DNA of 64,000 nt from Clostridia bacterium (GTDB lineage: Bacteria > Bacillota > Clostridia > Oscillospirales > Acutalibacteraceae): assembly GCA_017631795.1 (NCBI GenBank), contig JAGBSO010000030.1:62001-126000 (forward strand). The letters are read 5' to 3'. Each line of letters opens with the position of its first letter. The stretch's first letter is position 1. A model generated the notes under the pieces. The model worked only from the letters and a program-made list of their open reading frames with translations, had not been told where the DNA came from and searched no databases. Below are positions 1-8,162 of this stretch, in pieces. Both the position numbers and the translations under genes were made by a program.

Positions 1-7
1 TTTTCAT
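1..7 (-). CDS. Start of a leftward gene (partial, off window)
   Basis: Only the first two codons (ATG AAA) of a minus-strand gene are inside the window. They are called because an AGGAGG ribosome-binding site lies 7 nt upstream (plus-strand positions 15-20) and a good promoter lies behind it (37-65). The product cannot be guessed. The gene is divergent from metG. Confidence 0.55.
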
Positions 8-36
8 TATTCTACCTCCTATAAAAATACATAATA

Positions 37-65
37 ATAGTATCATCTTCCTTTTTTTTTGTCAA
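37..65 (-). promoter_or_regulatory. Promoter for the gene leaving the left edge
   Basis: On the minus strand TTGACA (plus 60-65) is followed after 17 nt by TACTAT (plus 37-42) with an extended TGA just before the -10 box. This is a near-consensus housekeeping promoter. Confidence 0.7.
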
Positions 66-177
66 CAGAAGCCGTCAGGTGTCCGGAAATTTTACACTTA
101 TGACAAAAAGTTGTAAAGATTCGTTTGTGTTGGCTTGAAATATCTGATGCATATTTTATATTAATAATAAAAAGTTC

Positions 178-206
178 TTGCATAATTATGAAAATAATAG
201 TATAAT
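178..206 (+). promoter_or_regulatory. metG promoter
   Basis: TTGCAT (178-183), 17 nt, TATAAT (201-206). The implied leader is only about 30 nt, leaving no room for a T-box. GGAGG at 226-230 selects the ATG at 241 over the out-of-frame ATG at 234. Confidence 0.75.
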
Positions 207-240
207 ACATCATGTATAACTTTACGGAGGACTATGTATA

Positions 241-2199
241 ATGGAAAAACAGAAATATTATATAACCACAGCCATTGCATATACATCAAGAAAGCCTCAC
301 ATCGGTAATTCATATGAAATCGTTCTTACCGATGCGATTGCACGATTCAAGAGACTTCAGGGCTATGATGTATTTTTCCTTACAGGTACTGACGAACACG
401 GTCAGAAAATTGAGGAATACGCAAAGGCTGCAAACGTAACACCTAAGGAATATGTTGACAAAGTTGCAGGTGAAATCAAGGATATCTGTGATATGCTCAA
501 CACAACATACGATAAATTCATCAGAACAACAGATGATTATCACGAAAAGACTGTTCAGAAGATTTTCAAGAAACTCTATGACCAGGGCGATATCTATAAG
601 AGCGAATACGAAGGTCTTTACTGCACTCCCTGTGAATCTTTCTGGACTGAATCACAGCTTGTTGACGGCAAATGTCCTGACTGCGGCAGAGAAGTAAAAC
701 CTGCAAAGGAAGAAGCATATTTTCTTAAACTTTCAAAATATCAGAAACAGCTTGAAGAGCATATCGAAAATAATCCCGACTTCATTTATCCCGAAAGCCG
801 TAAAAAAGAAATGCTCAACAACTTCATCAAACCCGGTCTTCAGGACCTTTGTGTTTCAAGAACATCATTCAAATGGGGTGTTCCCGTAACATTTGATGAA
901 AAGCATGTTATCTATGTATGGATTGATGCTCTTTCAAACTACATCACAGCACTCGGCTATGATCCCGACGGTTCATCAGATCTCTATAAGAAATACTGGC
1001 CCGCAAATGTGCATATAATCGGTAAGGATATCATCAGATTCCATACTATTTACTGGCCAATTATGCTTATGGCAATGGGTGAACCTCTTCCCTCAAAGGT
1101 TTACGGTCATCCCTGGCTTCTTTTCGGAGAAGACAAAATGAGTAAGTCAAAGGGCAATGTTATCTATGCTGATGAGCTTGTTGCAAGATTCGGCGTTGAT
1201 GCTGTAAGATATTATCTTCTTTCAGAAATGCCTCATGCGCAGGACGGTTCAATCTCTTATGATACAATGATTGAGAGATATAATTCAGACCTTGCAAACA
1301 CAATCGGCAACCTTGTAAACAGAACAGTTGCAATGGCAAATAAGTATTTTGACGGTGTTCTCGCTTGTAACACTGCAGCAGAAGAGCTTGATGACGGATT
1401 CAAGGCTGATATTCTTTCAGCACTTCCCAGGATGGAAAAAGCTTTCGATGATTTCAGAATTGCAGATGCTCTTGATGCAGTTCTTACAATTGCAAAGAGA
1501 AGTAATAAGTATATTGACGAAACAGCTCCATGGGCACTTGCAAAGGATGAAGAAAAGAAGGACAGACTCTCAACTGTTCTTTACAACCTTATTGAGAGTA
1601 TAAGAATTATTGCAGTTGAACTTTCAGCATTCATGCCTGAAACATCAAAGGCAATTCTCGGTCAGATAAACACAGATATCGACACATACGAAAGCATAAA
1701 GACATTCGGTGCAATTCCTGCAGGACACAAAGTCGGCACAGCAACACCTCTCTTCGCAAGAATCGATGTTGAAAAGCTGACAGCAGAAATTCAGGCTGAA
1801 ATGGAAGCAAAGGCAAAGGCTGCAAAACAGGATAACAGAAAAGCAGAACTTACAGAAGAAATAGCAGGCGTTGCAAAAATCGGTATTGATGATTTTGCAA
1901 AAGTAGATCTCAGAGTTGCTCAGATTACAGACTGTGTGCCTGTAAAACGAGCAAAGAAATTATTACAGCTTACACTTGACGACGGAACAGAAACTCCCAG
2001 AACAGTTGCGTCGGGTATTGCACTTTACTACAAACCCGAACAGCTCATCGGCAAAAAGGTTATTATTGTATCTAACCTTAAACCTGCCGTTCTTTGCGGT
2101 GTTGAAAGCCACGGCATGATTCTTGCCGCAGATGCAGGCGAAAATGATGTAAGAGTAATTTTTGTTGATGATCTGCCCACAGGAGCAAAAATCAGATAA
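241..2199 (+). CDS. metG: Methionine--tRNA ligase
   Basis: Charges initiator and elongator tRNA-Met in the cytoplasm. The 652-residue protein has a class I synthetase core with the HIGN form of the HIGH motif near residue 21, a knuckle with four cysteines around 127-150 (CTPC and CPDC) as in zinc-binding MetRS, and the KMSKS loop at 299-303. An anticodon-binding helical domain follows. The last ~110 residues form the Trbp111/EMAP-like tRNA-binding OB domain, typical of long bacterial MetRS enzymes. The stop codon overlaps the start of the next gene by one base, so translation is probably coupled. Confidence 0.97.
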   Translation: MEKQKYYITTAIAYTSRKPHIGNSYEIVLTDAIARFKRLQGYDVFFLTGTDEHGQKIEEYAKAANVTPKEYVDKVAGEIKDICDMLNTTYDKFIRTTDDYHEKTVQKIFKKLYDQGDIYKSEYEGLYCTPCESFWTESQLVDGKCPDCGREVKPAKEEAYFLKLSKYQKQLEEHIENNPDFIYPESRKKEMLNNFIKPGLQDLCVSRTSFKWGVPVTFDEKHVIYVWIDALSNYITALGYDPDGSSDLYKKYWPANVHIIGKDIIRFHTIYWPIMLMAMGEPLPSKVYGHPWLLFGEDKMSKSKGNVIYADELVARFGVDAVRYYLLSEMPHAQDGSISYDTMIERYNSDLANTIGNLVNRTVAMANKYFDGVLACNTAAEELDDGFKADILSALPRMEKAFDDFRIADALDAVLTIAKRSNKYIDETAPWALAKDEEKKDRLSTVLYNLIESIRIIAVELSAFMPETSKAILGQINTDIDTYESIKTFGAIPAGHKVGTATPLFARIDVEKLTAEIQAEMEAKAKAAKQDNRKAELTEEIAGVAKIGIDDFAKVDLRVAQITDCVPVKRAKKLLQLTLDDGTETPRTVASGIALYYKPEQLIGKKVIIVSNLKPAVLCGVESHGMILAADAGENDVRVIFVDDLPTGAKIR

Positions 2200-2963
2200 T
2201 GAAAAATATTTTCGATTCACATGCCCATTACAATGATGAGCAATTTGATATCGACCGTGATTCTTTGCTCGCTTCCTTACCCGAAGCGGGCATTGTCGGT
2301 ATTATAAACTGCGGCACGGATGTTGCATCATCCGCAGCATCACTTGAAATGGCAGAAAAATATCCGTTTGTCTATGCTGCATGCGGTTATCATCCCGAAT
2401 CAGCACTTGAATTTACGGATGATAATCTTACTGAAATAGAAAAAATGTTGTCACACGGAAAGTGTGTGGCAGTCGGTGAAATCGGACTTGAATACCATTA
2501 TGATTTTGTGCCGAAGGATGTTCAGATTGCTGTTTTTGAAAAACATCTGCAGCTTGCGGTAAAACATGATATGCCTGTTATAGTGCATGACAGGGAAGCT
2601 CATGCCGATACAATGGCTTTACTTAAAAAATATAAACCCAAGGGTGTGCTTCATTGCTATTCAGGCAGTGCCGAAATGGCAAAGGAAGTTCTTAAACTGG
2701 GTATGTATATAGGGCTGGGCGGTGCAGTGACATTCAAAAATGCTGTAAAACCCGTTGAAGTTGCGGAAATGATTCCCCTTGACCGTCTTCTTCTTGAAAC
2801 CGATTGTCCGTATATGGCACCTGTACCCATGAGAGGGAAGAGAAATAATTCTGCATATATAGAATTTGTTGCAGAAAAAATTGCATCTGTCAGAGGAATT
2901 TCCGCACAGGAATTGCTTGATATAACTGCAGATAACACGAGAAAATTATTTGATATAAAATAA
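2199..2963 (+). CDS. TatD-family metal-dependent hydrolase (putative DNase)
   Basis: A 254-residue TIM-barrel hydrolase of the TatD/YcfH family. The metal ligands are visible in order: HAH in the first strand (residues 7-9), the Glu of GEIGLEYHY, HDREA, HCYSG and a terminal ETDCPYMAP. Family members act as 3'-5' exonucleases and some are implicated in D-Tyr-tRNA deacylation; the substrate here is unknown. The metG-tatD order with overlapping stop and start codons (TAATG) is widespread in Firmicutes and supports a single operon. Confidence 0.93.
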   Translation: MKNIFDSHAHYNDEQFDIDRDSLLASLPEAGIVGIINCGTDVASSAASLEMAEKYPFVYAACGYHPESALEFTDDNLTEIEKMLSHGKCVAVGEIGLEYHYDFVPKDVQIAVFEKHLQLAVKHDMPVIVHDREAHADTMALLKKYKPKGVLHCYSGSAEMAKEVLKLGMYIGLGGAVTFKNAVKPVEVAEMIPLDRLLLETDCPYMAPVPMRGKRNNSAYIEFVAEKIASVRGISAQELLDITADNTRKLFDIK

Positions 2964-2999
2964 GAGTGAAAAGGAATCCCTGAAAAGGAGGAAGAGAAT

Positions 3000-4367
3000 T
3001 TGATAAAGAAATTTTACTCGGGAAATGCTCCTGAGCTTGAAAAATACAAGCAGATGTGTATTGATGAAGGCTGTATTGACCCTGCTCTCTACACAAAATA
3101 CAGCGTTAACAGAGGTCTTCGTGATGTAAACGGAAAAGGTGTTCTCACGGGACTTACCGAAATTTCCGAAATTCAGTCAAAGAAGACTGTTGACGGTGTT
3201 GATGTGCCTGCAGAAGGTATGCTGTTTTTCCGCGGATACAATGTTAAAGATATAATCAATGATATGGCAAAAAGAGGCAGATACGGTTTTGAAGAAACTG
3301 TTTATATTCTGCTTTTCGGTGCATTACCGAAAGAAGAACAGCTTGATGAATTCAAGCAGGTTCTTGCAAATTACCGTGAACTGCCTGTTTCATTTGTACG
3401 TGATTTTATAATGAAAGCACCGTCAGGAGATGTTATGAACTCACTTGCAAGAAGTGTTCTTGCACTTTATTCTTATGATGAGCAGCCCGATGATACTTCA
3501 ATCGGCAATGTACTCAGACAGTGTGTGCGTCTTATCTCGCTGTTTCCGTTGCTTTCTGTATATGGTTATCAGGCATACAATTATTATATAAAAGGCAATT
3601 CAAGCTTTTTTATTCATGAACCCAAGGAAGAATATTCAATAGCAGAAAATATTCTTTATATGCTCAGACTTGACGGTCAGTTCACACCGCTTGAAGCACA
3701 GCTTCTTGATCTTGCACTTATTCTTCATGCAGAACATGGCGGCGGTAATAACTCAACATTCACAACTCATGTTGTAACATCTTCAGGTACAGATACTTAT
3801 TCTGCAATTGCAGCTGCACTCGGCTCACTCAAAGGTCCCCGTCACGGCGGTGCAAACATAAAAGTCCGTAATATGCTGAAAGATATAAAAGAGAATGTCA
3901 GGGACTGGAATGACGATGCTGAAATAAAAGAGTATCTTCTTAAACTTCTCAATAAAGAAGCATTTGATAAGAGCGGACTCATTTACGGTATGGGACACGC
4001 AGTTTATTCACTTTCAGACCCCAGAGCAGAAGTTTTCAAAGGCTTTGTTGAACAGCTTGCAGTTGAAAAAGGCCTTGAAAATGAATACAAGCTTTATGCA
4101 AATATTGAACGTATTGCTCCCGATGCAATTGCTGAAAAACGCAGGATTTACAAGGGTGTGAGCGCAAATGTTGACTTCTATTCAGGATTTGTATATGAAA
4201 TGCTCGGTATTCCCGAAGAACTTTATACACCTATCTTTGCAGTTGCAAGAATTGCAGGCTGGTCTGCACACAGACTTGAAGAAATTATAAATTCCGGCAA
4301 AATCATCCGTCCCGCATATATGAATGTCCAGGACAGAAGAGACTACGTTCCGTTTGACAAAAGATAA
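3000..4367 (+). CDS. gltA: Citrate synthase
   Basis: Condenses acetyl-CoA and oxaloacetate to citrate. The start is TTG at 3000, chosen because AAGGAGGA (2985-2992) sits 7 nt upstream and no in-frame ATG fits. The 455-residue protein carries the family's catalytic segments: the His of HAEHGGGNNSTF, the GPRHGGAN substrate loop, the His of GMGHAVY followed by SDPRAEV, and a C-terminal Asp region (NVDFYSGFVYE). It is longer than the usual 370-430 residues because of an N-terminal extension of about 40 residues. In an anaerobe this probably feeds glutamate synthesis rather than a full TCA cycle. It lies 36 nt after the TatD gene with no terminator between. Confidence 0.93.
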   Translation: MIKKFYSGNAPELEKYKQMCIDEGCIDPALYTKYSVNRGLRDVNGKGVLTGLTEISEIQSKKTVDGVDVPAEGMLFFRGYNVKDIINDMAKRGRYGFEETVYILLFGALPKEEQLDEFKQVLANYRELPVSFVRDFIMKAPSGDVMNSLARSVLALYSYDEQPDDTSIGNVLRQCVRLISLFPLLSVYGYQAYNYYIKGNSSFFIHEPKEEYSIAENILYMLRLDGQFTPLEAQLLDLALILHAEHGGGNNSTFTTHVVTSSGTDTYSAIAAALGSLKGPRHGGANIKVRNMLKDIKENVRDWNDDAEIKEYLLKLLNKEAFDKSGLIYGMGHAVYSLSDPRAEVFKGFVEQLAVEKGLENEYKLYANIERIAPDAIAEKRRIYKGVSANVDFYSGFVYEMLGIPEELYTPIFAVARIAGWSAHRLEEIINSGKIIRPAYMNVQDRRDYVPFDKR

Positions 4368-4383
4368 AGTTAACAAAAAAGCA

Positions 4384-4419
4384 AAGACTTGCCATCTCGA
4401 ATCGGCAAGTCTTTTTTTT
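4384..4419 (+). terminator. Terminator after citrate synthase
   Basis: A perfect 10-bp stem (4384-4393 with 4404-4413) is followed by a run of eight T residues. It ends the metG-tatD-gltA unit and overlaps the 3' end of the convergent repressor gene. Confidence 0.9.
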
Positions 4420-4732
4420 ATATCAATTTTATTATCATGCTTATTATTTGTTGAAGTTCTTCTTTCTTTTCAGAGGGAACTGTTGCAATCATTGAAGTGA
4501 TATATGAATTTTCAGTATCTTTGGTATCAAAAACAATCAAATCTGCTGAAATATGCAAAGCAGAACAGATTTTTTTTAGTGTTACTACTGTCATGCCTTT
4601 TTTTCCGGTTTCAATATCTGCAAGAAATTGAGTTGAAATATTTGCAAGTTCGGCTAATTTTTCTCTTGATAATTTCTGCTTTTCTCTGACTGAACGTATT
4701 CTCGAACCAAAAACAGCATTTTCAGTTTTCAT
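4418..4732 (-). CDS. XRE-family transcriptional regulator
   Basis: A 104-residue protein whose first ~65 residues form a Cro/CI helix-turn-helix (FGSRIRSVREKQKLSREKL... with the recognition helix near ISTQFLADIE). A short acidic C-terminal tail follows and no ligand domain is present. The start is ATG at 4732, not the longer frame beginning at 4789, because GAGGTG stands just upstream on the minus strand. It is divergent from the dockerin protein gene. Palindromes lie in the shared 165-bp gap, so it very likely controls that locus and itself. Its target is inferred from position only. Confidence 0.85.
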   Translation of the reverse strand: MKTENAVFGSRIRSVREKQKLSREKLAELANISTQFLADIETGKKGMTVVTLKKICSALHISADLIVFDTKDTENSYITSMIATVPSEKKEELQQIISMIIKLI

Positions 4733-4742
4733 CAATGTCACC

Positions 4743-4816
4743 TCTATAGATATAGTATACATCAAACAAAAGATTAAAAAAATCAACAATAGCTATTGAC
4801 AAACAATAACTATAGA
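4743..4816. promoter_or_regulatory. Candidate operator cluster between repressor and dockerin gene
   Basis: The perfect 12-bp palindrome CAATAGCTATTG lies at 4787-4798 and overlaps the -35 box of the rightward promoter. A relaxed copy, CAATAACTATAG, lies at 4804-4815 inside the same promoter spacer. A related CTATAGATATAG lies at 4743-4754, in the leader of the leftward repressor gene. The arrangement fits an autoregulating XRE repressor covering both directions. Confidence 0.55.
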
Positions 4817-4824
4817 TGTATTAT
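4796..4824 (+). promoter_or_regulatory. Promoter of the dockerin/cohesin operon
   Basis: TTGACA (4796-4801), 17 nt, TATTAT (4819-4824). The -35 box overlaps the palindrome at 4787-4798. The leader to the ATG at 4898 is about 70 nt. Confidence 0.7.
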
Positions 4825-4897
4825 AAACGATGTGGTACTCTTTATTCGTTTATTTTAGGTAATGAGTATTTAAATTGTTGAAAAAGGAGGAAAAAAT

Positions 4898-7800
4898 ATG
4901 AAGAAAACCAAAAGAATAATAGCAAGCATAATGTCGTTGATAATGATTATTAGCTTGTTTTCAATACCATCAACTGCATCACAGGTTGATGATATTGTTT
5001 CGGCTGCAAAAAGTTTGATAGGGAGTCAAGCATATAATGGGTATTGCTTAGCATTTTGTAGGGTTTGTTATGAAAAAGCTGGAATCTACAGTTCTCAAGG
5101 TGCAAGTCATGCAATGGAAGCTGGAAATAAATGGATTGTTAGTACAAGCTCTTCTGACATTCCTATAGGTGCATGTGTTTTTTTTGATGAGACATGGGCA
5201 CCAAAATACGGTCATGTAGGCATATATATCGGTAACGGCAAAATGATAGATGCACAATCACAGTATGGTGGTGTACAGATAAGAAATTTCAAAACCAATG
5301 GCTATAGAGGCTGGGGATGGTATGGCGGTGTTGCACCGTCAGGCTCATCAACAACTCAATCAAATGATTTTGCATCTGTCAGTGAAGGCGACTATAATAT
5401 CATCAATAAAGCGTCAGGTAAGTATCTTAATGCTTATGCAAATGCCGGTGCTGCAAAGAGCACAACAAACATCTGTGCATCAAATGCAGACAACAGTGCA
5501 GAACAGAAATTCAAAATTGAAGGATTGGGGAGCAAAAAATATCTTATCCGTTCTCTTTCAAACAGTAATCTTTTCTGCGTTGATATAAAAACAGACAGCT
5601 CAAATCCATCAAGTGGTACAAATGTATATTTGTATTCAAACACCGCTTTTGCGTCAAAGCATTGGTATTTTGAAGATGTCGGCGGCGGTTATTATGTTAT
5701 CAGAAGTGTTTTGAATTCAAATGTTGTTCTTTCTGCTGTTAGTTATGAAGCCAGAGCAAATGTTTGTGTTCAGACATATAGCGGAAGTGATTTGCAGAAA
5801 TGGCAATTGGTAAATCTGTCTGCAACACCGCCCGTTACATCTCAGCCGTCAACAAATTCATCAACAGTTCGTGAAAGCAATTTCAAAATTATCAGTAAAT
5901 CAAGCGGTAATTATCTTAATGCTTTTGCAAACCCCGGACAAGCAACAGCATCTAAAGTCAGTTCCGGAACAGGATCCAATGTATGTGTGTCCAATTCAGA
6001 CGGAACAATGGAGCAGGTATGGAAACTTGAAAAATATAACGGTTCAAACCAGTATTATATAAGAAGTTGTTCTAATACAGGTTATTATTGTGTGAATGCA
6101 TGGTCACCACAGAATTATGTTGCAGAAGGCGCTGATGTCCGTCTTTATAACTATAATACAACATCTTCAAAACACTGGACGTTTGAAGATGCCGGTGGCG
6201 GATATTATGTTATCCGAAATGTAATGAATGCGAATTTGGTTCTGACTGCTGACGGAAATGAAAACAGGGCAAATGTATGTGTTCGTTCATATACCGGCGG
6301 CGATAATCAGAAGTGGAAGCTTGTTGATTTATATCCTGTTGAAACTCCTACTCCTACATATACAACACTCGATCTTAATGGTTATTATAACAATGAGATT
6401 ATATATGATTTAGGGGACATGGCAACGGCTGATGTTTATATTAACGGTGCTTTGGTTGCTGATGATACTAATGATTTTTGTGCGGATTATCCTGTAGGCA
6501 CCAATTATGAGATAACAGATATAAAACCATCAACAGGTTATGCATATACTGGTGTACATAGCGGAAGTCTTTCGGGAACATTGGGAACATCTATTGTTTG
6601 GGTTTATCTTTCAATTGAAAAAAATAAAGAAGAATTTGTTGCATCAGAAATTGATTCAGATAAAGTGTACAGTCTTGCAAATAAGTCTGCAGGTACATAT
6701 CTGAATTGTTTTGCGAATGATTCTAAGGTTGTAGCACAAACAAATGTATGTGCATCAAATCCGGATAATTCAAATGAACAGAAATTTAAATTGCAGTCTA
6801 TCGGTGACGGAAAATATCTTATCCGTTCACTTTCAAATGCAAATCTTTATTGTGTAGATGTTCATACACCTGCAAATGTTGCAGAAGACGGTGCTAATGT
6901 ATGGGTGTATCATAATACAGATTATGCTTCAAAACATTGGTATTTTGAAAGTGTCGGGGCCGGATACTATGTAGTCCGTAATGCTCTGAATGCAAATCTT
7001 GTACTGACTGCTGAATCCAATGCACATCGTGCCAATGTAATTGTAAAAAGTTATACCGGAAGTGATTTACAGAAATGGAAACTTTCTGATGTTACAACTT
7101 CATCAGGTACAGGAGATTCGGCATCTCAGAGTGAAAATATTCAGAAACTCAATTCTGTAATGAGAAACTGGATAAATGTACAAGTGACTTACAGTCAGAA
7201 TGTTGACACAAGTAAAACAGAGATAGTTGATTTCAATAATCCTCCTGTTACTATGGACTGTTCATCATTTACATCATCATTATATCTGACAGTCTTTGGT
7301 GTGAACATTGGTAGAAATACCAGAATTCAGCAACACAGAGGTGCACCGGTTGGTGTTGAAAAGGCAAAAAAACAGGATTACAGCAATCTTATGATTGGTG
7401 ATCTCATTCTTTTTGACTGGAATGAAGACGGTATACCGAATCATGTAGGTCTTTACAGCGGAAACGGTAAGTTCATACACATGACAACAGGTAATGCTGT
7501 TGTAGAAGCATCTCTTAAAGATAACAGCAGATATAAGTATATTCTTACAATCAGAAGAATTATTCAGCAGGACGGAAGCTTGTGGCCTTGGACATATATT
7601 GCACAGGGTGATGTTGCTAATCTCGTTGTAGGCAATGCTGCTTCTGCAGCGATTGTAAATGGCGATGTATCATTTGAATTTGATTATGATGAACAGCGAA
7701 TAATCAATATTATGCCGGGTACTCCCTATGGCGATATTCTTATGAACACAGATTATGATAAACTTGTTGTATGCAATAAAACGGGCGGAGAATTGCTTGA

Positions 7801-8137
7801 ACTTACAAGAGAGTATGTAACAAGTGAAGAATATTCGGCAAACGAAATTTCTGTTCTTTCAGGAACCATAGCCAAGTTCTTTGATAAAGATGGTAATTTG
7901 ATGTTTGTTGGTGAGTGCTGTCTCTATTCTGTTGTCGATGATACATTATATGGTGATGTCAATGATGACGGCATTGTTGATGGTCTTGACGCGACGAGAC
8001 TTCTTCAGTATCTGGCAGAATGGGATGTTGTAATAAACTTTGCTTCTGCTGATGTTAATGTTGATGGCGTGGTTGATGGACTTGATATTACTCGCTTATT
8101 GCAATATCTCGCAGAGTGGGATGTTGTTTTAGGATAA
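4898..8137 (+). CDS. Secreted double NlpC/P60-like, triple ricin-lectin, dockerin protein
   Basis: A 1079-residue exported protein. Residues 1-28 are a signal peptide (KKTKR, a hydrophobic stretch, then PSTASQ). Residues ~30-146 are an NlpC/P60- or CHAP-like cysteine peptidase (C50 in GYCLAFC, H106 in GHVGIY). Three ricin-type beta-trefoil lectin domains lie at about 165-308, 328-480 and 600-730, each with repeated YLIRS, KHWYFE and QKWKL-type signatures. An unassigned segment occupies ~490-590. A second NlpC/P60 domain lies at ~765-885, with C788 in DCSSF and H849 in NHVGLY. Residues 1018-1079 are a type I dockerin with two calcium loops, DVNDDGIVDGLD and DVNVDGVVDGLD. Predicted role: a peptidoglycan amidase/endopeptidase tethered through its dockerin and targeted by lectins. 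It is co-transcribed with the cohesin gene 25 nt downstream. Confidence 0.9.
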   Translation: MKKTKRIIASIMSLIMIISLFSIPSTASQVDDIVSAAKSLIGSQAYNGYCLAFCRVCYEKAGIYSSQGASHAMEAGNKWIVSTSSSDIPIGACVFFDETWAPKYGHVGIYIGNGKMIDAQSQYGGVQIRNFKTNGYRGWGWYGGVAPSGSSTTQSNDFASVSEGDYNIINKASGKYLNAYANAGAAKSTTNICASNADNSAEQKFKIEGLGSKKYLIRSLSNSNLFCVDIKTDSSNPSSGTNVYLYSNTAFASKHWYFEDVGGGYYVIRSVLNSNVVLSAVSYEARANVCVQTYSGSDLQKWQLVNLSATPPVTSQPSTNSSTVRESNFKIISKSSGNYLNAFANPGQATASKVSSGTGSNVCVSNSDGTMEQVWKLEKYNGSNQYYIRSCSNTGYYCVNAWSPQNYVAEGADVRLYNYNTTSSKHWTFEDAGGGYYVIRNVMNANLVLTADGNENRANVCVRSYTGGDNQKWKLVDLYPVETPTPTYTTLDLNGYYNNEIIYDLGDMATADVYINGALVADDTNDFCADYPVGTNYEITDIKPSTGYAYTGVHSGSLSGTLGTSIVWVYLSIEKNKEEFVASEIDSDKVYSLANKSAGTYLNCFANDSKVVAQTNVCASNPDNSNEQKFKLQSIGDGKYLIRSLSNANLYCVDVHTPANVAEDGANVWVYHNTDYASKHWYFESVGAGYYVVRNALNANLVLTAESNAHRANVIVKSYTGSDLQKWKLSDVTTSSGTGDSASQSENIQKLNSVMRNWINVQVTYSQNVDTSKTEIVDFNNPPVTMDCSSFTSSLYLTVFGVNIGRNTRIQQHRGAPVGVEKAKKQDYSNLMIGDLILFDWNEDGIPNHVGLYSGNGKFIHMTTGNAVVEASLKDNSRYKYILTIRRIIQQDGSLWPWTYIAQGDVANLVVGNAASAAIVNGDVSFEFDYDEQRIINIMPGTPYGDILMNTDYDKLVVCNKTGGELLELTREYVTSEEYSANEISVLSGTIAKFFDKDGNLMFVGECCLYSVVDDTLYGDVNDDGIVDGLDATRLLQYLAEWDVVINFASADVNVDGVVDGLDITRLLQYLAEWDVVLG

Positions 8138-8162
8138 ATTTCATAAAAAGGAGAACCAAAAA

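Noticed and set aside
100..240. A T-box riboswitch upstream of metG
   Set aside because: The promoter leaves only about 30 nt of leader, with no specifier loop, T-box sequence or terminator.
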